Assembly (NCBI GenBank): GCA_030604825.1
Contig: JAUVVB010000005.1
Location: 1 to 64,000, forward strand
Direction of reading: 5' to 3'
DNA from: Chloroflexota bacterium
GTDB lineage: Bacteria; Chloroflexota; Dehalococcoidia; E44-bin15
Length of the DNA stretch: 64,000 nucleotides
The position numbers and the translations under genes were made by a program. The notes beneath the pieces were generated by a model. That model was not told the DNA's origin and did no database searches. It saw only the letters and a program-made list of their open reading frames with translations. This document shows, one piece after another, positions 8,481 through 15,704 of the stretch. Every line of letters begins with the position of its first letter. Positions within the stretch are counted from its first letter, which is position 1.

Positions 8481-8957
8481 TCAGGATTTTGCCTTCTTGA
8501 AGGGGAGAACAACGGTGGCGCTGCCAGGGGTGGTCTTCTCCCCCTTGGCATTCTCCACCCAGATATCGCACTCCACGATATGCTGGTCATCCTCGACGTA
8601 CTTCTTGGTAACCGTGCCCCTACACCACCAGGTTTCCCCCTCCTGGGGATCGGTGATGGTCTTCATCTTCCTGGGGTAGTCCATGCCGCGGTACTGGCAG
8701 GCGAGCTTCTTGAGGAAACCCCCATCGCCGATCCAGTCGGTCATTAGATGCCCCAGCCAGGCGCGTTTCAGGGCGCCATGAACGATGGGGCTGTCCACAC
8801 CCTGGGATGCGGCGAAGCTATCCTCAAAGTGAAGGGGATTAAAATCCCCCGACCCCCCGGCCCACTTAACCAGCATCTGGGTTGTAGCCACCTTGGCCAG
8901 GGGGGTTACCTCGGTGCCAACCTCTACATCTTCGTAATAAAGCTGCTTCTTTGCCAT
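8481..8957 (-). CDS. MaoC-like hydratase subunit (pair B)
   Basis: 158 aa. Active-site segment SGDFNPLHFEDSF with Asp and His kept, then PIVHGALKRAWLGHLM. It carries a small insertion relative to the other two MaoC copies (near MKTITDPQEGETWW), so its pocket may differ. The stop overlaps the ribosome site of the next gene. Expected to work with the FAS1-like protein encoded 13 bases upstream as a heteromeric enoyl-CoA hydratase. Confidence 0.87.
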   Translation of the reverse strand: MAKKQLYYEDVEVGTEVTPLAKVATTQMLVKWAGGSGDFNPLHFEDSFAASQGVDSPIVHGALKRAWLGHLMTDWIGDGGFLKKLACQYRGMDYPRKMKTITDPQEGETWWCRGTVTKKYVEDDQHIVECDIWVENAKGEKTTPGSATVVLPFKKAKS

Positions 8958-8970
8958 TTTTCCCCCTTAA

Positions 8971-9450
8971 TTAGAGAGCGATAAGCGTCGATCTGGCCTT
9001 GGCCACCAAATCGCCATTCTGGTTTAGATAGGTGGTCTCCATGGTGATGAAGAGCATCTTCCCCGTTCTCCCCTCCCGCTCCCTGAAGTCGGCGAACTTG
9101 CCATGGGAGGTCAATATGTCGCCGGCACGAATGGGAAGGAAGAATTCGTAGTCCACCCCCCCATCGAGGATGCGGGGTACGCCAGCCCTGAACAGGGCGC
9201 CACCTATGGTGCCCAGCAGCTCCATCATCCCACCCCGCTTTAGCGGCCAGCCGAAGAAACCGGGAGGGCATATGACCTCCCCGTATCTGCTGTTCCGGGC
9301 ATACTCCACATCGCTGAACAGGGGATTGGGGTCGCCTATGGCATCGGCATACCTCCTTATGGCTCCCCTTTCCACCTCCATGATCACGGGCTCTGTAGCC
9401 ATGCCGATCATCGACCTGAGCTCATCTGTGATCGCCGAGCCCTCCGTCAT
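8971..9450 (-). CDS. FAS1-like dehydratase-domain subunit (pair B)
   Basis: 159 aa. Segment GDPNPLFSDVEYARNSRYGEV matches the family, again without the catalytic His (Phe here). ATG start with AAGGAGG seven bases upstream. N-terminus ITDELRSMIGMATEPVIMEVE is shared with the other two FAS1-like copies and fixes the start sites of those. Partner of the MaoC chain that follows. Confidence 0.87.
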   Translation of the reverse strand: MTEGSAITDELRSMIGMATEPVIMEVERGAIRRYADAIGDPNPLFSDVEYARNSRYGEVICPPGFFGWPLKRGGMMELLGTIGGALFRAGVPRILDGGVDYEFFLPIRAGDILTSHGKFADFREREGRTGKMLFITMETTYLNQNGDLVAKARSTLIAL

Positions 9451-9462
9451 TGGGACACCTCC

Positions 9463-9903
9463 TTATGATTTTCCGCCTCTAGAGAGGAGGGAAACGATCG
9501 CCGAGCCGGGAGCGGTCTTTTCCCCTCTGGGGTTCTCCGTCCAGATCTCGCACTCTACCAGGTGCTCACCATTCTCAATATACTTCCGGGTTACCCTCCC
9601 CTTACAGGTCATTTGCTCCCCGGCGAGGTCCATTCCCCGATGCTGGACGGATATCTTCTTCAGGGTGCCCCCCTCCCCGATCCAATCGGTCATTAGCTGC
9701 GCCAGGAAGCTGGACTTCAGTCTGCCATGCGCAATGACCCCGGGGAGTCCGGTGCTCTGGGCGAAATCCTTATCGTAATGGATCTGGTAATAGTCCCCCG
9801 AGGCACCGGCCCACTTCACCAATTGCTGGGTTGTGGGGTTCTTCACCAGAGGGGGGATCTCCATCCCCTCTTCAACGTCTTCATAGTAAAGCTGCTTCGC
9901 CAT
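9463..9903 (-). CDS. MaoC-like hydratase subunit (pair A)
   Basis: 146 aa with SGDYYQIHYDKDF (catalytic Asp/His) and VIAHGRLKSSFLAQLM. Nearly the same N-terminus (MAKQLYYEDVEEGMEIPPLV) as pair C, so pairs A and C are the closer relatives. Five bases separate it from the FAS1-like gene upstream. Confidence 0.87.
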   Translation of the reverse strand: MAKQLYYEDVEEGMEIPPLVKNPTTQQLVKWAGASGDYYQIHYDKDFAQSTGLPGVIAHGRLKSSFLAQLMTDWIGEGGTLKKISVQHRGMDLAGEQMTCKGRVTRKYIENGEHLVECEIWTENPRGEKTAPGSAIVSLLSRGGKS

Positions 9904-9908
9904 CTCAC

Positions 9909-10364
9909 CTAATAATTGATCAGCGTACTTTTTCCTCTGGCCACCACCTCGTTACGCTGATTCCTCCATGTAGTTTCGGTGACCATAAATACCATCTTGC
10001 CCGTCCTGCCCTCGCGCTCAAAGATGTCGGCAAACCGGTTCACCACCGTCAAAACATCCCCCGGCCTGATGGGCTTAAGGAATTCCCACTCGCCGCCGCC
10101 ATCAAGCACCCGGGTGAAGGGGAGCTGGAAGGGGAATTCCACCCTCTCCCCCCGCATCATGACGGTCATGAAAAAGCCCGGCGGGGCAACGATCCCCCCA
10201 TACCGGGCGTTCCTGGCGTACTCCTCATCCTGCCACAGCGGATTGGGGTCCTCCACGGCCTCGGCGAACTTCTTGATCATTCCCTTCTCGATCTCGATGA
10301 CCGCAGGCTCCGATTGCATCCCTATGGCTGCCCTTATCTCATCGGTGATTATCTGCTCAGCCAA
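9909..10364 (-). CDS. FAS1-like dehydratase-domain subunit (pair A), first gene of operon
   Basis: 151 aa; ITDEIRAAIGMQSEP then EDPNPLWQDEEYARNARYGG, without catalytic His. Start set to TTG 10364 by alignment with pair B and a G-rich run just upstream; an in-frame TTG at 10448 would fall inside the palindrome at 10439-10455 and add unrelated residues. As the first gene of a nine-gene run, it sits behind the promoter and operator candidates at 10439-10507. Confidence 0.83.
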   Translation of the reverse strand: MAEQIITDEIRAAIGMQSEPAVIEIEKGMIKKFAEAVEDPNPLWQDEEYARNARYGGIVAPPGFFMTVMMRGERVEFPFQLPFTRVLDGGGEWEFLKPIRPGDVLTVVNRFADIFEREGRTGKMVFMVTETTWRNQRNEVVARGKSTLINY

Positions 10365-10438
10365 TTTGCCCCCCCAGGCTCCTTGGCAATGCCATATGAA
10401 ATCCCCCCTTTCAATGTGAATTCGCGCTGAAGCTAACC

Positions 10439-10455
10439 AAAATGACAATCATTTT
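10439..10455. promoter_or_regulatory. palindromic operator candidate, Fur-like
   Basis: AAAATGACAATCATTTT is a perfect 7-3-7 inverted repeat. Its core AATGACAATCATT differs by one base from the AATGATAATCATT centre of the classical Fur box. It lies downstream of the predicted promoter and 75 bases before the first gene, where a bound repressor could block the operon. The regulator is not encoded nearby. Confidence 0.45.
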
Positions 10456-10477
10456 CGTGGATACAGAGGCTGTGCAA

Positions 10478-10507
10478 AGTTTACCTCAATCGCAATCCCG
10501 CTGTCAA
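10478..10507 (-). promoter_or_regulatory. promoter candidate for the MaoC/SDR operon
   Basis: Reading the minus strand: TTGACA (10507-10502), 18-base spacer, TAAACT (10483-10478). It points at the FAS1-like gene that starts at 10364. The same TTGACA-N18-TAAACT arrangement precedes the mutase operon. Confidence 0.45.
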
Positions 10508-10532
10508 GCATTTTGCACCCGGTCATCCCTTT

Positions 10533-12701
10533 TCATTGCTCCATCTTCTCCAAGGGGGCCAGGCTCAACAGCAGCCTCTTCAGTCCCGCTTCCCCCTTAA
10601 ACGCCACGGTAACCTCCTGATCATCCTGGATGGGGAGACAGTTTATCACGATCCCCTCGCCGAAGATGGCGTGGCGCACCCTATCCCCAGCCCCAAAAGG
10701 CACCGGTGGCGGCTCGGGCCTAAACAGCCTTTCCGCCATATGCTGGGGCTGGGTAACTGTGAGGGGGGAGGGGATATCGAGCAGAAAGCGCGAGGGAATG
10801 GTTGGGGCGCCGCTTCCCATGAAGCTGCGGCGAAAGGCGCGCAGCAGGTAAACCCTCTCCTTGGCCCGGGTTATCCCCACATAACAGAGGCGGCGCTCCT
10901 CCTCCAGTTGGTCGGCATCATCCAAGGACCTCCTGTGGGGGAGCAGGCCATCCTCCATGCCCACGATGAAAACCACGGGAAACTCCAGGCCCTTGGCGGC
11001 ATGAAGGGTGATCAGGGTCACCGCATCCACCTTCCCATCGTAGCTATCCACATCGGAAACAAGGGTTACCCCCTCGAGGAAGGAGGAAAGCCCCTCCCCC
11101 GGCGCCAGATGGCGATGATCACTGGCCACCGTGCGCAGCTCCAGGATATTTTCCCACCGCTCCTCCCCATCCGGCGCCTCCAAGACATATTCCCTGTATC
11201 CCGAGCTCTTGATGACCAGGTCAAAAAGCTCAACCGTGTCTAGCTCCTCGCTTTTGGCCATCAGCCGGTTGAGCATGGTCAGAAAATTGGTTAACGCCCG
11301 AGCAGTGCCGGGGTGGAAACGGGGTTTCTCATCCTTTGCCCCCTCATCGGCCACCATCTGGAGCGCCGTATAGAGGGGCAGTGAGCGCGCTTTGGCCCAC
11401 CGCGAAAGCTCCTCCAGGGTGCGAGGACCAATCCCCCGCCGGGGAACATTGATGATCCGAGACAGGCTGACGCTGTCGTAGGGGTTGTGGATCAGCTTGA
11501 GGTAGGCGATGATGTCCTTGACCTCGCGCCGCTCATAGAAGCGGACGCCACCCACCAGCTTGTAGGGCATCCCATAGCGGAGGAAGGCCTCCTCAATGGC
11601 CCGGGACTGGGCATTGGTGCGATACATCACCGCGCAGTCCATGGGCCGATAAGGCCCCTGGCTGGTCAGCTTTTCCACCTCGCTGACCACAAAATGGGCC
11701 TCTTCCTGCTCGGTATAGGTCTCGGCAACGGCGATGGGCAGCCCCACGTCGTTCTCCGTCCACAGCCGCTTCTCCAGCCGCTGGCGATTGGGGGCGATGA
11801 TGTGGTCTGCCACCTGGAGGATGGTCTTGGTGGAGCGATAGTTCTGCTCCAAGAAAACGACCTTGGCATCGGGATAGTCCTGCTGAAAGCTAAGGATGTT
11901 CCTCAGGTCGGCAAAGCGCCAGGAATATATCGATTGGTCAGGGTCGCCCACCACACAGATGTTGCGGTATCTCCCCGCCAATTGCTTTGCCAGCATATAT
12001 TGGGCGATGTTGGTGTCCTGAAATTCGTCGATGAGGACGTGATGGTAGCGCGACTGGTATTTGGAAAGCACCTCGGGGCAGTGGCGGAAGAGATAGACCG
12101 CCTTCACCAGCAGGTCGTCGAAGTCCAGGGCCCTGCTCTCGGCCAGGAGCTCCTGGTAGCGCAGGTAGACCCGCCCCACCAGTTCGCCGAAATAGGTAGG
12201 GGTTAACTTGACATAATCTTCTGGCTCCCAGAGGCGGCTCTTGGCCGCCGATATGGCGGAGAGGAAGATGCGGGGGGAGTAGCGCTTTGGATCCAGGTCC
12301 AGCTCCTCAAGGCTGCGCCGGGTCAGGCTTAGCTGGTCATCCTCGTCGTAGATGACAAACCGGGGATCGATGTTTATATGAGACCCCTCCCGCCTCAGGA
12401 TGCGGGCGCAGATGGAATGGAAGGTGCCCAGGGTAAGCTCCTCCACCGAGCCGCCGAGGAGGTGGTAGATGCGCTCCTTCATCTCCCGGGCCGCCTTGTT
12501 GGTGAAGGTGACGGCAAGGATATGGTAGGGACGGATGCCAAACGCCTTTATCAGGTAGGCGACGCGATGGGCGATAACCCTGGTCTTGCCGCTTCCCGGA
12601 CCTGCCAGGATGAGCACCGGCCCCTCGATGGCCTCCACTGCCTCCCGCTGTGCCGGATTGAGCCCCTCAAGCACGCCCATCTTCTCATCCACAACGCCCA
12701 T
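10533..12701 (-). CDS. pcrA: UvrD/PcrA-type ATP-dependent DNA helicase
   Basis: 722 aa superfamily 1A 3'-5' helicase for repair and replication-fork maintenance. Motifs in order: Walker A AGPGSGKTR (about residue 33), TFTNKAAREM (Ia), LIDEFQDTN (II), VGDPDQSIYSWR (III), FLEQNYRST (IV), TLHAAKGLEFPVVF (V), YVGITRAKE (VI). The C-terminal GAGDRVRHAIFGEG is the RNA-polymerase-binding Tudor-like tail of PcrA/UvrD. ATG 12701 is taken as start; ATG 12680 is possible. Transcribed away from the operon to its left. Confidence 0.93.
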   Translation of the reverse strand: MGVVDEKMGVLEGLNPAQREAVEAIEGPVLILAGPGSGKTRVIAHRVAYLIKAFGIRPYHILAVTFTNKAAREMKERIYHLLGGSVEELTLGTFHSICARILRREGSHINIDPRFVIYDEDDQLSLTRRSLEELDLDPKRYSPRIFLSAISAAKSRLWEPEDYVKLTPTYFGELVGRVYLRYQELLAESRALDFDDLLVKAVYLFRHCPEVLSKYQSRYHHVLIDEFQDTNIAQYMLAKQLAGRYRNICVVGDPDQSIYSWRFADLRNILSFQQDYPDAKVVFLEQNYRSTKTILQVADHIIAPNRQRLEKRLWTENDVGLPIAVAETYTEQEEAHFVVSEVEKLTSQGPYRPMDCAVMYRTNAQSRAIEEAFLRYGMPYKLVGGVRFYERREVKDIIAYLKLIHNPYDSVSLSRIINVPRRGIGPRTLEELSRWAKARSLPLYTALQMVADEGAKDEKPRFHPGTARALTNFLTMLNRLMAKSEELDTVELFDLVIKSSGYREYVLEAPDGEERWENILELRTVASDHRHLAPGEGLSSFLEGVTLVSDVDSYDGKVDAVTLITLHAAKGLEFPVVFIVGMEDGLLPHRRSLDDADQLEEERRLCYVGITRAKERVYLLRAFRRSFMGSGAPTIPSRFLLDIPSPLTVTQPQHMAERLFRPEPPPVPFGAGDRVRHAIFGEGIVINCLPIQDDQEVTVAFKGEAGLKRLLLSLAPLEKMEQ

Positions 12702-12760
12702 TATAGCACCACCACTGGGCTTGAAAAAGCGCTGAGGGCGAAAGAAAGGGGATGTCAAAT

Positions 12761-13681
12761 TTAAGCGGTGGGCTGGTAGATGAAGAGGGGCTGCTTCTCG
12801 GTGATGATCCTTTTCTCTTTATCTATCGTCTCCCTGAACTGCTTGGGAAGGGAGAACATCCCCTGGTGGGCAAGTCCATCGTAGAAGCGGAGGTTCCTTT
12901 TGATCGTGGAGGAGATTCTCTCATCTATCTCCTCTGGGGTTAGCTCAAAGGGGTTTAGCCTCTGGGAAGCGGTGGCAAACCCCCACATCCCGCCATAGCT
13001 GGGGATGTAGGTTTGATAGGGGAAGACCAGGGCGAAAACCGCCTTAAGGGTGTGGATGATGGCGGTGAAGAAGGAGTGATCCCCCCAGGCAGCGGAGCCG
13101 GCCTGAAGGGAAAGGATGCCCCCAGGCGTGAGTCGCTTTTTTAGGAGCTGATAGAACTCCCTGGTATGGAGCAGATAGGCCGGCCCTCCCTCCACCGGCT
13201 CCGGCAGATCGGCGATGATGACATCGAACCTATCCTGGCTGTGCATGAGGTGCTCTCTGGCATCGGCGTGAATTAGCTCCAGGCGAGGGTCCTCGAAGCA
13301 ACCCTGGTGAAGGGAGGGGAGATAGCGGCGGCAGATTTCGATCACCTCTTTATCGATATCCACCATCACTGCCCTTTTAACCGAGGGATAGGCCAGCACC
13401 TCCCTCGCGGTAGCCCCCTCACCGCCCCCAGCAATGAAGACCTCCCGGGGATGGGGATGGGCGATCATCGCCGGGTGAACCAGGGCTTCGTGGTAGATGA
13501 ATTCATCAGCCTCGCTGGATTGAATCCTGTTATCGAGCACCAGGCATTTGCCATAGCTTCCGGTCTCGATGATCTCGATGGACTGAAACTGCGTCTTCCC
13601 GCGGTAGATCATCTTGCGGATGCTGTGCATCTGAACCAGGTCAGGGGTCACATGATCATAAAACCAATTACTTTCCTTCAT
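12761..13681 (-). CDS. speE: spermidine synthase (polyamine aminopropyltransferase)
   Basis: 306 aa. Transfers aminopropyl from decarboxylated S-adenosylmethionine to putrescine or a similar amine in the cytoplasm. The Rossmann motif is GGGEGATAREVL, followed by VMVDIDKEVIEICRRYLP; DAREHL and ADLPEPVEGG hold the nucleotide- and amine-side acidic residues. Its start overlaps the end of speD by 14 bases, giving the classical speD-speE pair that makes and uses the donor. Confidence 0.93.
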   Translation of the reverse strand: MKESNWFYDHVTPDLVQMHSIRKMIYRGKTQFQSIEIIETGSYGKCLVLDNRIQSSEADEFIYHEALVHPAMIAHPHPREVFIAGGGEGATAREVLAYPSVKRAVMVDIDKEVIEICRRYLPSLHQGCFEDPRLELIHADAREHLMHSQDRFDVIIADLPEPVEGGPAYLLHTREFYQLLKKRLTPGGILSLQAGSAAWGDHSFFTAIIHTLKAVFALVFPYQTYIPSYGGMWGFATASQRLNPFELTPEEIDERISSTIKRNLRFYDGLAHQGMFSLPKQFRETIDKEKRIITEKQPLFIYQPTA

Positions 13682-14045
13682 CAGGCTCCGTGGAGTCCAG
13701 AATTCCCCGCTTTAGCTCCAGGATGGAGGGGTTTCTTGCCTCCAGCTCCTTTATCAGCAGGGCCACCGCCCTTTCCGGGTGAAGGCGATTGCCGCAGGTG
13801 AAGATATCCACTGCAGCATAGCAATACTCGGGCCAGGTATGAATGGAGAGATGGGATTCGGCGATGATCACTACACCACTAACACCGCCGTAGGGCTCGA
13901 AAGGATGGAAGGATTCCCCTATAATGGTAGCACCTGCTTCTTTGGCTGCGGAGAGGAGAATGTTCTTTAGGAAGTCAATGTCGCACAGAAGCTTCCGGTT
14001 GCAATCCTTGAGTTCTAAAAGCAAGTGGATCCCTATGGCATACAA
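13668..14045 (-). CDS. speD: S-adenosylmethionine decarboxylase proenzyme
   Basis: 125 aa, the length of the short prokaryotic form. The self-cleavage site is in ESHLSIHTWPEY: cleavage before the Ser would give the pyruvoyl cofactor. CYAAVDIFTCG and HPERA are the other conserved blocks. Start TTG 14045 has GGAGG about ten bases upstream. A good promoter lies at 14081-14109. Confidence 0.93.
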   Translation of the reverse strand: MYAIGIHLLLELKDCNRKLLCDIDFLKNILLSAAKEAGATIIGESFHPFEPYGGVSGVVIIAESHLSIHTWPEYCYAAVDIFTCGNRLHPERAVALLIKELEARNPSILELKRGILDSTEPDEGK

Positions 14046-14080
14046 TCACCCGCCTCCTTTGAAAAGCTTACCAGAGGGAG

Positions 14081-14109
14081 ATTTTATCCGATATCGCCGA
14101 TTTTATCAA
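14081..14109 (-). promoter_or_regulatory. promoter of speD-speE
   Basis: On the minus strand TTGATA (14109-14104), 17-base spacer, TAAAAT (14086-14081); five of six matches in each hexamer. The interval also holds two copies of GATTTTATC (around 14080 and 14098), which may be coincidental with the -10 and -35 pattern. Confidence 0.6.
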
Positions 14110-14124
14110 TAGCGGGTCATCAAA

Positions 14125-14835
14125 ATGGAAATCGCTCATCTAGAGCAAACCTTCCTTGAGGGTGGCAGGATAGGCCTGGATCGGGAGGCTCTCATCGCCT
14201 CAGGGGCAGATAGCCAGTCGGTCCTCGCCGAGTACCTTGCCAAGCTCGACCAACTCTGCCAAAGGATTGCCGCGGCGCTTCCCCCCAAAGCTGGCGAGGT
14301 GGAGAGGGCAAGGGCGATCCTCCACTGGCTATGGCGGGAAAAGCCCCATCGCTACCAGTATGGGGGGAATTTCAGGCTGACCGATGTCCTCGATGCCCAA
14401 ATGGGGGAGGGGGATAGGGTGGGCAATTGCCTTGGGCTTACCCTTCTCTACAATGTGCTGGGGCAAAGATTTGGCCTCAAGCTGAGGACGGTTCAGCTGG
14501 AGGATGCCTTTGGCCTGGGACCGCATGTCTTCTCCGTCCTCCATGCCAAACGGCGCTCCATAGATATAGAGAATGTCTTCCCCTATGGCTTTGACTATCG
14601 GGGGCATAGAGAAAATCCGCAGAGGCAGGATTGGGGAGACAGGGAGCTCGTCGCCGATATCTACCATAGCAGGGCAAATGGCCTTTTCGAGCAGGGGGAA
14701 CTGGAAGGCGCCGTCGAGAATTACGATAAGGCGTTGAGGCTGAATCCCAGATACATCAAGGCGCGCCTCAATAAGGGAATTGCCCTGGTTGAGCTGGGCA
14801 GGGTTGAACAGGCGAGGGATTTGTTCAGGGGCTAA
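14125..14835 (+). CDS. transglutaminase-like (SirB1-type) protein with TPR tail
   Basis: 236 aa. Residues about 25-160 resemble the SirB1/transglutaminase-like N-terminal domain (GDRVGNCLGLTLLYNVLGQRFGL contains the Cys expected at the nucleophile position; HVFSVLH the His). Residues 170-236 form tetratricopeptide repeats (ANGLFEQGELEGAVENYDKA, YIKARLNKGIALVELG). Substrate unknown. Weak ribosome site. Its stop overlaps that of the convergent gene. Confidence 0.8.
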   Translation: MEIAHLEQTFLEGGRIGLDREALIASGADSQSVLAEYLAKLDQLCQRIAAALPPKAGEVERARAILHWLWREKPHRYQYGGNFRLTDVLDAQMGEGDRVGNCLGLTLLYNVLGQRFGLKLRTVQLEDAFGLGPHVFSVLHAKRRSIDIENVFPYGFDYRGHRENPQRQDWGDRELVADIYHSRANGLFEQGELEGAVENYDKALRLNPRYIKARLNKGIALVELGRVEQARDLFRG

Positions 14836-15347
14836 TCGCCAAGCTCAGCCCCTTTTCGGGAGAGCCAGGATCCGAGGGCGAGGAAATCCTCGCGGTGAAA
14901 TAGTATCTGGAAGGCAAGGGCGAGGAGGACAAAATCCAGCGCCAGGGAATATGGCACCAGCAGGGGCACCGCTGGCCCAAAGCAGCTACAGACTTCAATG
15001 TCCAACCCTCTAATGAGGGCAAGACATTTGGCGATGCTGAAGCTGATGATCACCAGGATGCTGACCGAGGCGCTGAGCCTCAACAGAAGCCCCAGAAGCA
15101 AAAGGGTTCCCAAGGCTATCTCCAGCCCGGGAAGCACATAACCGTAGGCCGTTGCCAGGGAGGAGGGCAAGATGTGATATTGTTCAACCTCCCATACAAA
15201 GGTGGAGAGGTTGGGTAATTTCAGCACCCCGGCGAAGATAAATACCCCACCCAGGGCTACTCGGGTGGCCAGGGTTAGATATGGATGTCTCAGGCCATGC
15301 CCGCTGAGTCGTGCATAGCCGCGTATTTTTCGCTTAGCGGCAAACAT
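14832..15347 (-). CDS. MauE/DoxX-like membrane protein
   Basis: 171 aa with four hydrophobic helices (VALGGVFIFAGVLKL, GYVLPGLEIALGTLLLLGLL, ASVSILVIISFSIAKCLAL, YSLALDFVLLALAFQILF). EVCSCFG between helices 3 and 4 is the Cys pair seen in MauE-type members, which are linked to disulfide or redox handling at the membrane. ATG 15347 is taken as start: an extended -10 lies immediately upstream, so a longer N-terminus would overlap it. Confidence 0.78.
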   Translation of the reverse strand: MFAAKRKIRGYARLSGHGLRHPYLTLATRVALGGVFIFAGVLKLPNLSTFVWEVEQYHILPSSLATAYGYVLPGLEIALGTLLLLGLLLRLSASVSILVIISFSIAKCLALIRGLDIEVCSCFGPAVPLLVPYSLALDFVLLALAFQILFHREDFLALGSWLSRKGAELGD

Positions 15348-15353
15348 TGCAGT

Positions 15354-15362
15354 ATTATAACA
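15354..15362 (-). promoter_or_regulatory. extended -10 for the MauE/DoxX-like gene
   Basis: TGTTATAAT on the minus strand; transcription would begin about seven bases after it, at or next to the ATG of 15347, implying a leaderless or nearly leaderless message. Confidence 0.45.
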
Positions 15363-15368
15363 TGCCTC

Positions 15369-15388
15369 GTCAAGGAGATGTCCTTGAC
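15369..15388. repeat. inverted repeat between divergent promoters
   Basis: GTCAAGGA and TCCTTGAC are exact 8-base arms around GATG. The right arm overlaps the -35 of the tRNA promoter, so it could be an operator for either direction or an incidental hairpin. Confidence 0.5.
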
Positions 15389-15412
15389 ATCCCAATAGGG
15401 GAGAATTAAAAT
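15384..15412 (+). promoter_or_regulatory. promoter of tRNA-Phe
   Basis: TTGACA at 15384-15389, 17-base spacer, TAAAAT at 15407-15412. The expected transcription start is at or just before the tRNA 5' end. Confidence 0.65.
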
Positions 15413-15420
15413 TGTGCTGC

Positions 15421-15493
<73 letters not shown>

Positions 15494-15610
15494 TAATCGC
15501 CGACATGTCCCATTTGCGCCAGCCTTAGATCGAGGAGCTCGCCAAGGTTCTGGAGGAGATTCGCCTCTCTCCTTGTGCGGACCCTCTTGAAAGGCACAGG
15601 GCACCACATA

Positions 15611-15638
15611 TTGACATTCCCATTCTAGGTATTATGAT
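15611..15638 (+). promoter_or_regulatory. promoter candidate for the CoA-transferase gene
   Basis: TTGACA at 15611-15616, 16-base spacer, TATGAT at 15633-15638, about 65 bases before the ATG. Confidence 0.5.
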
Positions 15639-15704
15639 TGTCTCATCGGGGCGAGGTGTGTTGCCACGCTCCATAGCAAGATGTAAGGTTAGAAGGAGGA
15701 ACTG

